Source of the DNA: JBECKR01 sp040235415 | Lineage (GTDB): Bacteria; Acidobacteriota; Polarisedimenticolia; Polarisedimenticolales; Polarisedimenticolaceae | DNA length: 6,795 bases | Assembly: GCA_040235415.1 (NCBI GenBank) | Contig: JBECKR010000304.1 | Coordinates: forward strand, 1 to 6,795 | Direction of reading: 5' to 3' | Shown here: piece by piece, positions 1 through 5,631 of the stretch | How positions within the stretch are numbered: the first letter of the stretch is position 1 | Layout: every line of letters starts with the position of its first letter | Translations under genes and position numbers: made by a program | Notes under the pieces: model-generated | Database searches by the model: none | Told to the model about the DNA's origin: nothing | Seen by the model: the letters and a program-made list of their open reading frames with translations, nothing else

Positions 1-299
1 GCCTCGTACGCCGCGCAGCCGACGAGGATCGCGCCGACGACGAGCGCGGTGACCGCGATCGCGGCGGCGCCGCCGGCGTAGCGTGCGCGGAGCGCCTCGC
101 CGAGGTCCCGGCGCGAGGCGATCGCGAGGCGCGCGGCCGCTTCCTGCAGCACGAAGCAGGCGAAGGTCGAGAACGTCAGCGCCCAGAGCAGCGAGAGCCC
201 GTGACGGGACCCCGCGACCGCCGCGGTCGTGACCGTGCCGGGTCCGATGAACGCCGCCGCGATCACGGACCAGAACAGCACCGCGAGGACGCGTCTCAC
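1..299 (-). CDS. NRAMP-family (MntH/YcsG-like) membrane transporter, N-terminal part, runs off the window
   Basis: The first 99 codons, read from a GTG at 299, give a hydrophobic protein with three membrane segments at about residues 5-28, 37-60 and 78-97. The pattern FIGPGTVTTAAVAG, then GLSLLW (35-39), then LQEAAARLAIA (51-61) lines up with the start of NRAMP divalent-metal transporters (DPGN...QAGAQFGYxLLW...QxLSAKLGIAT). NRAMPs use a LeuT fold and normally import Mn2+ or Fe2+ with protons. Here the TM1 motif DPGN, whose Asp and Asn bind the metal, reads G19-P-G-T22, so metal transport is doubtful. The GTG overlaps the hyuB stop as GTGA, which points to coupled translation; no strong Shine-Dalgarno is visible. 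Family assignment is firm. Substrate is unknown; the oxoprolinase-type neighbours suggest a cyclic amide or amino acid (inference). The rest of the gene lies left of the window. Confidence 0.83.
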   Translation of the reverse strand, partial: MRRVLAVLFWSVIAAAFIGPGTVTTAAVAGSRHGLSLLWALTFSTFACFVLQEAAARLAIASRRDLGEALRARYAGGAAAIAVTALVVGAILVGCAAYE

Positions 300-1867
300 G
301 GTTCGGGGCGCCCCCACCCGCCGCCGCCCGGGGTTTCGACGACCACGCGGTCGTCGACGTCGAGATCGCGGTGGTCGATACCGCCGAGCGCCTCCTCGCG
401 CCCGTCGGCGCGGAGCACGCGTTGCGCTCCGGGCCGTCCCCGCTCCCCGCCCTCGAGGGCGTACGGCCCCTCTTCCCTGTGCTGCGACAGGACGGAGAGC
501 GCGACCGGGGCGAGGAAGCGGATCTCGCGCACGACGCCGTCGCCCCCGCGATGCCGCCCGCGGCCGCCGGAGCCGCGCCGGATCTCGAAGCGCTCGAGCC
601 GCACCGGGTAGCGGTGCTCGAGGATCTCGGGGTCGGTGATGGCGGTGTTCGTCATGTGCGAGTGCACCGCGTCGGCGCCGTCGAACCCGGGGCCCGCGCC
701 GCATCCGCCGCACAGCGTCTCGTAGTACCCGAACGCGTCGCTCCCGAACAGCAGGTTGTTCATCGTGCCCTGGCTCCCGGCCGCGAGCCCGAGCGCCCGC
801 ATCAGCGCGTCGACCACGCGCTGGCTGGTCTCGACGTTCCCTCCGACGACCGCCGGCGACCGCCGCGGATCCTCGTCGAACGGCGGGTCGAGCAGGCCGG
901 GCGGGATCCGGAGGTCGATCGGGGCGAGCAGGCCCTCGTTGAGCGGCAGGTCCTCGCCGATCAGGAGGCGCAGGACGTACAGCACCGCGCTGCGCGCGAC
1001 CGCGGGCGGAGCGTTGAGGTTTCCGGGGTGGACACCGGACGTCCCCGCGAAGTCGATCGTCGCACGCTCTCCGCGAACCTCGATCGCGACCTCGATCGGC
1101 GCGCCGTCGTCGAGCGTCTCTCTGGCCGAGTACCGCCCGTCGGGGAAGCGGTCGAGCGCGCGGCGCATCTTCGACTCCGCGAGCGTCGTGACGGCGCCGA
1201 GGAAGCTCGTCACGGTGGCGTCGCCGTGCTCGCGCGCGAGCGACGCGAGCGCCCGGGCTCCGCGCCGGTTCGCGGCGAGCGCGGCTCGGAGGTCGGCGAG
1301 GTTCTCGCGCACCGCGCGGCTGGGGTAGGGCGGCGCCGAGAGCCCGCGCTCGATCTCGTCCCAGCGGGGCCGGCCACCCCGAACGAGGTACTGCGGCGCC
1401 AGCACGACGCCCTCCTCGGCGAGGCAGCGCGCCGCCGGGGGCATCGATCCCGGACGCGTTCCCCCGATCTCGGCGTGGTGCGCGCGGCTCGCGGCGTAGC
1501 CCACGAGCCGCGGCTCCCCGGCAGCGGAGCCGGAGAACACGGGAGTGACGACGGTGACGTCGGGGAGGTGCGAGCCGCCGTACGCCGGATGGTTGCTGAC
1601 CGCGACGTCGCCGGGACCCAACGGGAGGATCCGGCGGAGCTCCCGGACGCACAGCCCCAGCGCGCCGAGATGCACCGGGATGTGCGGCGCGCTCACGACG
1701 AGCCGCCCGCCGCGGTCCAGCAGGGCGCAGGAGAAGTCGAGCCGCTCCTTGACGTTCGTCGAAAGCGCGGTGCGGCGCAGCGCCTCGCCCATCGCCTCCG
1801 CGATCGCGGTGAAGCGGTTCAGGAAAAGCTCGAGCTCGACCGGGTCGTCGGGTCGCGGGTCAGGCAT
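296..1867 (-). CDS. hyuB: Hydantoinase B / 5-oxoprolinase-type subunit (OPLAH C-terminal-half homologue)
   Basis: A 523-residue protein, the usual length for a HyuB subunit. Family blocks in order: DPVELELFLNRF (8-19), STNVKERLDFSCAL (36-49), HIPVHLGALG (62-71), SNHPAYGGSHLPDVTV (91-106), SRAHHAEIGGTRPGSMPP (128-144), GNLNAPPAV (282-290), SQGTMNNLLFG (365-375), HSHMTNTAITDPEILE (402-417) and a C-terminal PGGGGWG (513-519). These match the C-terminal half of single-chain 5-oxoprolinases more closely than generic N-methylhydantoinase B. The His residues at 62 and 130-131 are plausible metal ligands (inference). Together with HyuA it should hydrolyse a lactam or hydantoin-type ring using ATP; the exact substrate cannot be read from sequence. 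The ATG at 1867 was chosen because it has a GGAGAA site 6 nt upstream and the family homology starts there; the open frame continuing to 2284 is a shadow of hyuA. It overlaps hyuA by 8 bp and the transporter start by 4 bp. Two Cys form CGGC at 386-389. Confidence 0.93.
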   Translation of the reverse strand: MPDPRPDDPVELELFLNRFTAIAEAMGEALRRTALSTNVKERLDFSCALLDRGGRLVVSAPHIPVHLGALGLCVRELRRILPLGPGDVAVSNHPAYGGSHLPDVTVVTPVFSGSAAGEPRLVGYAASRAHHAEIGGTRPGSMPPAARCLAEEGVVLAPQYLVRGGRPRWDEIERGLSAPPYPSRAVRENLADLRAALAANRRGARALASLAREHGDATVTSFLGAVTTLAESKMRRALDRFPDGRYSARETLDDGAPIEVAIEVRGERATIDFAGTSGVHPGNLNAPPAVARSAVLYVLRLLIGEDLPLNEGLLAPIDLRIPPGLLDPPFDEDPRRSPAVVGGNVETSQRVVDALMRALGLAAGSQGTMNNLLFGSDAFGYYETLCGGCGAGPGFDGADAVHSHMTNTAITDPEILEHRYPVRLERFEIRRGSGGRGRHRGGDGVVREIRFLAPVALSVLSQHREEGPYALEGGERGRPGAQRVLRADGREEALGGIDHRDLDVDDRVVVETPGGGGWGRPEP

Positions 1868-4079
1868 CGCCCGTTCTCCGGAGCACGAGGGCGCGCGCGG
1901 CGTCGACCGCGCCGATCCAGCCGCGGGGCAGATACGTCGCGGCGTGACGCTCCGCGACGAGCGCGGGCCCGGAGAACCGCGCGCCGGGGTCGAGGTCCTC
2001 GCGGTCGAGAACGTCGAGGGCCCCGCCCCGCCGGACCGGCTCCGCGACGTGCGCGTCTCGCCCCCGGCCGGGCGCCAGCGCCGGCTCCCGCGAAGCCGCG
2101 ACGACGCGCACCGCCTCGATCTCGACCGCGCCCTGCGGCGGAACGTATCCGAACACTTCCTCGTAGCGAGCCTCGAACCGCGCCGCGAGCGTTTCGACCG
2201 GCTCGGCGTCGAGTGCCAGCGTGTCCTCCTGCCCGCGCCAGCGCAGGTCGGTGCGCTGCAGCGCGATCTCCGCGGCGTCGCCATCGATCCCGTCCTCCCC
2301 GAGCGCGGCCCGGGCCTCCGTCTCGAGAGCGCGCAGCACCGCCCGGACGCCGTCGCATCCGACCTCTTCGAGCGGGCGGAGGACCTGGCGCTGCGCGAAG
2401 CGCTCGAGCCGCGCGTACGCCACCCCGAGCGCGCTCAGGAGCCCGGCGTCGACGGGCACCAGCACGGTCTCGATCCCGAGGATCTCGGCGACGGCGCAGG
2501 CGTGCTGCCCCCCGGCGCCGCCGAACGCGACCAGCGTGTGGTCCGCGGCGCGATAGCCGCGCCGCACCGAGATCCTCCGGATCGCCTCCGCCATGCGCTC
2601 GTCCGCGATCCGGAGGAGGCCGTCGAGGATCCGCTCGCGGTCGCCCGTCCCGAGCTCCGCGAGCAGGTCGGCGAGACGTCGCTCCGACGCCTCGGCGTCG
2701 ATCGGGATCCCGAACCGCTCGGGAGCGAGGCGGCCGAGCAGGAGGTTGACGTCGGTCAGCGTCAGCGGACCCCCCGCGCCGTAGCACGCCGGCCCGGGGC
2801 GGGCTCCCGCGCTGTCCGGCCCGACCGTGAGGCGGCGGCCGTCGAAGCGGCAGACCGAGCCGCCGCCGGCGGCGACGCTCTCGATCGCGAGCGCCGGAGC
2901 GAACAGCCGCGCGTCGCCGACCCGGGTCTCGAAGCGATGCTCGAAGGCGCCGTCGTAGCGCGCGACGTCGGTCGAGGTCCCTCCCATGTCGAATCCGAGC
3001 AGCCGCCGCACGCCCGAGACGGCCGCCGCACGGGCGGCGCCCACGACCCCGCCCGCGGGCCCCGACAGCAGACTGTCCTTGGGCCGGAACGCCGCCGCTC
3101 CGACGAGCCCGCCGGCGCTGGTCATCGCGAGCACCCGCCTTCCCGGAACGGCTGCGGTCACGCGCTCGAGGTACCCGCCGACGATCGGCGCGAGGTAGGC
3201 GTCGACGACCGCGGTCTCGGCGCGAGGCAGGATCTTGATGAGCGGCGCGAGGTCCGAGGACCGCGACACGTGCCGGAGGCCGCGCCGCTCGAGACGCTCG
3301 GCGACGCGGCGCTCGTGCTCCGGGTTGCGGTAGGAGTGCAGCAGTGCGACCGCGGCTGCATCGACCCGAACGTCGAGCGCGTCGAGCGCGGCATCGAGCG
3401 TCTCGAGGTCGAGCGGCCGCAGCACGCTGCCGTCGGCGGCGAGCCGCTCGTCGACCTCGACGACCGCCGCCGGCAGCGGCGCGGGCTTGCGGACGTCGAT
3501 CGCGAACAGGTCGGGGCGCTGCTGGTTGCCGATCGCGAGCAGATCCCGGAAGCCTCGAGTGATCACGAGCAGCGTGCGCGCGCCGCGGCGCTCGAGCAGG
3601 GCGTTCGTCCCGAGCGTCGTCGCGAGCCGCAGCTCCATGGCCGGGAGCGCCCGCCCGGCCGGGGTGCCGGTCACGAGCCGCGCGAGCAGGACCGGCGCCT
3701 CCTCCGGGGACTGCAGCTCGACCGCCGCGCCGACGATCGCAGGATCGTCCGGCAGCGGGCCCGCGGTCCGGACCGCGCGGTCCGAGGCCTCGGAATCGAC
3801 GACGCGCGCCGCGATCCCGCTCCCCAGGACGCGGAGCTCGAAGCCGCGGAAGAACCCGTCGGGGACGTCCCACGCGCCTTCGATCGCGACGCGGTCGGGC
3901 CTGAGCCGCCTCGCGATCCGGCCGCGCAGCGCGCTCGTGCTCAGCACCTTGACGCGGTGCCGGCGGCCGCAGGGGTCGACCGCGAGCCCGTCCGTGAACG
4001 TCCCGCCGGTGTCGACCGCGAGGCGCCAGGGGCGGGGACGGGTGGGGTTCGCTGCCGTTGTCGACTCACCGTGGGTCAC
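1860..4079 (-). CDS. hyuA: Hydantoinase A / 5-oxoprolinase-type ATPase subunit
   Basis: A 739-residue protein with the full HyuA layout: Hydant_A N-terminal domain, ASKHA ATPase core and C-terminal domain. Visible motifs are the first phosphate loop DTGGTFTD (23-30), ATTLGTNALLERRG (153-166), VTRGFRDLL-type block (173-181), SGPAGGVVG (339-347), the second phosphate loop FDMGGTSTD (363-371), GPDSAGARPGPACYG (420-434), FGGAGGQHACAVAE (519-532) and GLLSALG (546-552). In this family HyuA phosphorylates the cyclic amide with ATP so that HyuB can open the ring; both act in the cytoplasm. GGAGGQHA and the NQQRPDLF block (185-192) resemble OPLAH, while DTGGTFTD is the bacterial HyuA form (eukaryotic OPLAH has DRGGTFTD). 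The GTG at 4079 is the only plausible start: no ATG, GTG or TTG occurs in frame upstream in the intergenic region, nor between it and the first phosphate loop. It lacks a clear Shine-Dalgarno but has TATGAT just upstream. Substrate could be 5-oxoproline, a hydantoin or another lactam. Confidence 0.93.
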   Translation of the reverse strand: MTHGESTTAANPTRPRPWRLAVDTGGTFTDGLAVDPCGRRHRVKVLSTSALRGRIARRLRPDRVAIEGAWDVPDGFFRGFELRVLGSGIAARVVDSEASDRAVRTAGPLPDDPAIVGAAVELQSPEEAPVLLARLVTGTPAGRALPAMELRLATTLGTNALLERRGARTLLVITRGFRDLLAIGNQQRPDLFAIDVRKPAPLPAAVVEVDERLAADGSVLRPLDLETLDAALDALDVRVDAAAVALLHSYRNPEHERRVAERLERRGLRHVSRSSDLAPLIKILPRAETAVVDAYLAPIVGGYLERVTAAVPGRRVLAMTSAGGLVGAAAFRPKDSLLSGPAGGVVGAARAAAVSGVRRLLGFDMGGTSTDVARYDGAFEHRFETRVGDARLFAPALAIESVAAGGGSVCRFDGRRLTVGPDSAGARPGPACYGAGGPLTLTDVNLLLGRLAPERFGIPIDAEASERRLADLLAELGTGDRERILDGLLRIADERMAEAIRRISVRRGYRAADHTLVAFGGAGGQHACAVAEILGIETVLVPVDAGLLSALGVAYARLERFAQRQVLRPLEEVGCDGVRAVLRALETEARAALGEDGIDGDAAEIALQRTDLRWRGQEDTLALDAEPVETLAARFEARYEEVFGYVPPQGAVEIEAVRVVAASREPALAPGRGRDAHVAEPVRRGGALDVLDREDLDPGARFSGPALVAERHAATYLPRGWIGAVDAARALVLRRTGDA
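1874..1879 (-). promoter_or_regulatory. Ribosome-binding site of hyuB, inside the end of hyuA
   Basis: GGAGAA on the minus strand lies 6 nt before the ATG at 1867 and is embedded in the last codons of hyuA. It decides the hyuB start and shows that hyuB is initiated separately rather than being a frameshifted continuation of hyuA. The 8-bp overlap also allows ribosomes finishing hyuA to reinitiate. Confidence 0.6.
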
Positions 4080-4085
4080 CCGGGG

Positions 4086-4091
4086 ATCATA
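4086..4091 (-). promoter_or_regulatory. Candidate -10 element for hyuA, placed for a leaderless transcript
   Basis: TATGAT on the minus strand matches five of six bases of the sigma-70 -10 consensus. Six bases separate it from the hyuA GTG, so the expected transcription start falls on or next to the G of the start codon. No Shine-Dalgarno precedes that GTG, which fits a leaderless message. No recognisable -35 was found 16-18 bp upstream. An AT-rich hexamer stands out in such GC-rich DNA, but a chance match is possible. Confidence 0.4.
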
Positions 4092-4109
4092 AGTCCACTC
4101 GGCCTCACG

Positions 4110-4115
4110 TATACT
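4110..4115 (+). promoter_or_regulatory. Candidate -10 element for the plus-strand kinase remnant
   Basis: TATACT, five of six bases of the sigma-70 -10 consensus, lies about 50 bp before the GTG at 4165 and would give a 5' leader of roughly 40 nt. It belongs to the only AT-rich patch between the divergent genes. A good -35 hexamer is not visible at 16-18 bp spacing. The core GTATAC is palindromic, so it may also be bound from the other side. Confidence 0.4.
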
Positions 4116-4154
4116 CGGAGGTTCCGCGACGCCCCGACCCGTCGCCCGGCGCCC

Positions 4155-4160
4155 GAGGAG
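4155..4160 (+). promoter_or_regulatory. Ribosome-binding site of the kinase remnant
   Basis: GAGGAG followed by four C and then the GTG at 4165. This is a good Shine-Dalgarno match at short spacing and fixes the start of the truncated gene. It shows that the translation-initiation region survived the internal deletion. Confidence 0.65.
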
Positions 4161-4164
4161 CCCC

Positions 4165-4584
4165 GTGCCTCAAGACCCGATCGGCCGCAGCTTCGCGCAT
4201 TACCGCGTCACCGCGGCGCTCGGCGCCGGCGGCGTCGACGAGGTCTTCGTGAGCAGCTTTCCCGAGGGGAACGGAAAGTGGCAGGTGTCCGTCGACGGCG
4301 GACAGGCACCGGTGTGGGCGCACGACGGCCGTCGTCTGTTCTTCATGAAGAACGACTCGCTCTGGGCCGTCGACGTCGCCACGAGCGCCGGCTTCCGGGC
4401 CGGCGCGCCGCGGGAGATCCTGAAAGGTCCGTACGTCCTGCGAACCGCGCCCTTCCGTAACTTCGACGTTCTGCCCGACGGCCGCTTCGTCCTGGTACGC
4501 CGGCGCACCGACGTCGAGACGCCGAGGAAGCTCGAGATCGTGGTCGGGTGGACCTCTCTGCTCGACTCGCGACGCGGAGGCTGA
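4165..4584 (+). pseudogene. Internally deleted Ser/Thr protein kinase: kinase N-terminus fused in frame to the PD40/TolB sensor tail
   Basis: The 139-codon product starts like a bacterial Pkn-type kinase: IGRSFAHYRVTAALGAGG (6-23) is the family's first beta strand and glycine-rich loop (IGxxLxHYRIxxxLGxGGMGEVY). From about residue 26 it becomes the last propeller blades of the C-terminal PD40/TolB-like region: VFVSSFPEGNGKWQVSVDGG (27-46), PVWAHDGRRLFF (49-60), LWAVDV (66-71), FRAGAPREIL (77-86), FDVLPDGRFVLV (100-111) and a closing VVGWTSLLD (126-134). The VAIK lysine, HRD, DFG, membrane segment and most of the propeller are absent. Full-length relatives are roughly 800-900 residues, so some 2 kb appears lost. 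The join falls at GGVDEVF (22-28), where both parents commonly read E-V-Y/F. The gene keeps its Shine-Dalgarno and GTG and stays in frame, so a short protein could be made, but it cannot be a kinase. Alternatives are an assembly artefact, or a retained small propeller fragment with a new role. Confidence 0.8.
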
Positions 4585-4596
4585 GGCCGCTCAGCC
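4579..4596. terminator. Hairpin shared by two converging genes, spanning both stop codons
   Basis: GGCTGAG (4579-4585), loop GCCG (4586-4589), CTCAGCC (4590-4596): a perfect 7-bp stem with a 4-nt loop. The left arm contains the TGA of the kinase remnant (4582-4584); the right arm contains, on the other strand, the TGA of the methyltransferase (4593-4591). Only 6 bp separate the two genes. There is no T tract on either side, so it is not a classical intrinsic terminator. It could act as a bidirectional attenuating or RNA-stabilising structure. Confidence 0.5.
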
Positions 4597-5586
4597 GTTC
4601 CGAGCGGTCACGATCGAGTTCATCGTGGGCTCGCGGTGCGCGACCGCGACCTCTCCGAACCCCGCCGCCTCGAGGTCTTGGCGGAACTCCTCGAACGTGA
4701 ACGTCCCGCCGCCCTCGGTCGCGACGAGCATGTTGACCGCGAACAGCGCGCCCGCGACCGGCTCGATGCGCGACGGCTCCATCAGCATGTCGCGAATCGC
4801 GATCGTCCCGCCGGGAACCAGCGCCGCGGCGACCTTGCGGTAGAGATCGCGGTTTTCCGCCCGCGAGCTCTGGTGCGCGATGGCGCTGAGCCACGCGAGA
4901 TCGGCGCCGGGCGGGAGCGGGTCGACGTAGAAGTCGCCCGCCACGAGATCGACCCGATCCGCGAGCCCGGTCTCCTCGAGCCGACGCCGCGCGAGCGGGA
5001 TCGCGTCCGGGAGGTCGAACAGGATCGCTCGGCTCCCGGGGCACGCCCGTAGGAACGCGATCGTCCAGGTACCGGAGGCGCCGCCGACGTCGAGCAGGCA
5101 AGTGAACTCGAGCGGCCGCAGGTTCTCGATCAGGGAGTCCGCGGTCGCCGACGCCAGGTCGTTCATCGCGAGCAGGAACGCCTCGCGGTCGGCGGCGGCG
5201 CCGCGCACGCTCGGGGTGCGCTCGCGCGGCCGCCCGGACTTCACGCTCTCTGCGAGGCGCGACCAGCGCCGCATGCAGTTCGCCTGGTGCCGCGCCATCG
5301 CGAGGACGCTCCCGGGGCCGCCGTGACCGAGCGCCTCGGCGATGCCGGGCGGCAGGGCGTAGCGATCGCCGTCCTTGTCCAGGAGCCCGAGCGCCGCGAG
5401 CGCGTCGAGCAGCACGGTCGTCCCGCGGCGGTCCGTCTCGAGACGGCGGGCGAGCCCTTCGGCCGTCGACGCGCCGCCGGCGAGCGCGCGGAACAGGTCG
5501 AGGTCCGCCGCGGCCGCCAGCACCGCGGCCCGCTGGTAGCCGCGGGCCAGCTCCAGGATCGCGTCACGGGTCCAGGTCTTCGGCAT
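4591..5586 (-). CDS. SAM-dependent class I O-methyltransferase with winged-helix dimerisation domain
   Basis: A 331-residue protein with the two-domain layout of the plant-caffeate/acetylserotonin-type O-methyltransferase family (Methyltransf_2). Residues ~1-85 form a dimerisation/winged-helix region (ARGYQRAAVLAAAADLDLF, then AEGLARRL...VLLDALAALGLL). The Rossmann domain follows, with SAM motif I LLDVGGASGTW (164-174), acidic strand-2 end FDLPDAI (190-196), VAGDFYVDPLP (215-225), AIAHQSS (235-241) and VPGGTIAIRDML (257-268). His238 sits where family members have the catalytic His of HD/HN; here it is HQ. The product is likely cytosolic and methylates a small molecule, substrate unknown. The ATG at 5586 has GGGAGAG 5 nt upstream. 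The gene follows the TPR-kinase stop by 45 bp on the same strand and may share its transcript; its own stop is in the hairpin shared with the converging kinase remnant. The length is typical and the gene looks intact. Confidence 0.9.
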   Translation of the reverse strand: MPKTWTRDAILELARGYQRAAVLAAAADLDLFRALAGGASTAEGLARRLETDRRGTTVLLDALAALGLLDKDGDRYALPPGIAEALGHGGPGSVLAMARHQANCMRRWSRLAESVKSGRPRERTPSVRGAAADREAFLLAMNDLASATADSLIENLRPLEFTCLLDVGGASGTWTIAFLRACPGSRAILFDLPDAIPLARRRLEETGLADRVDLVAGDFYVDPLPPGADLAWLSAIAHQSSRAENRDLYRKVAAALVPGGTIAIRDMLMEPSRIEPVAGALFAVNMLVATEGGGTFTFEEFRQDLEAAGFGEVAVAHREPTMNSIVTARNG

Positions 5587-5591
5587 GGCGG

Positions 5592-5598
5592 CTCTCCC
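5592..5598 (-). promoter_or_regulatory. Ribosome-binding site of the methyltransferase
   Basis: GGGAGAG on the minus strand, 5 nt before the ATG at 5586. It supports that start and independent initiation in the 45-bp gap after the upstream kinase gene. No clear promoter or terminator hairpin is visible in that gap. Confidence 0.55.
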
Positions 5599-5631
5599 GG
5601 GGACAGCGTAGCGCGCCCGTCCGCCGCCGGC

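Noticed and set aside
1868..2284. N-terminal extension of hyuB by about 139 codons
   Set aside because: The extension lies in the wrong frame over the hyuA 3' end and is basic low-complexity; HyuB homology and a Shine-Dalgarno site both point to the ATG at 1867.
371..2749. 792-codon open frame on the plus strand opposite hyuA and hyuB
   Set aside because: Arg/Pro/Ala-rich low-complexity translation with no family motif; it is the antisense shadow expected where GC-rich coding DNA has few stops. The minus strand here encodes unmistakable HyuA/HyuB motifs.
1819..3873. 684-codon open frame on the minus strand in a second frame over hyuA
   Set aside because: Arg/Gly/Ala-rich translation without motifs; the in-phase hyuA frame carries both ATPase phosphate loops and the C-terminal domain.
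4165..4254. An active kinase domain on the plus strand
   Set aside because: Only the first strand and part of the glycine loop are present; the ATP-binding lysine, catalytic HRD and DFG are all missing.
1545..4460. 971-codon open frame on the plus strand spanning hyuA and the kinase remnant start
   Set aside because: Also antisense GC-rich shadow: composition is dominated by R, A, P, D and E without domains, and it crosses the divergent promoter region and runs into the remnant in another frame.
5587..5631. Intrinsic terminator between the TPR-kinase and the methyltransferase
   Set aside because: Only short imperfect GC pairings and no T tract are visible, so no terminator can be supported.
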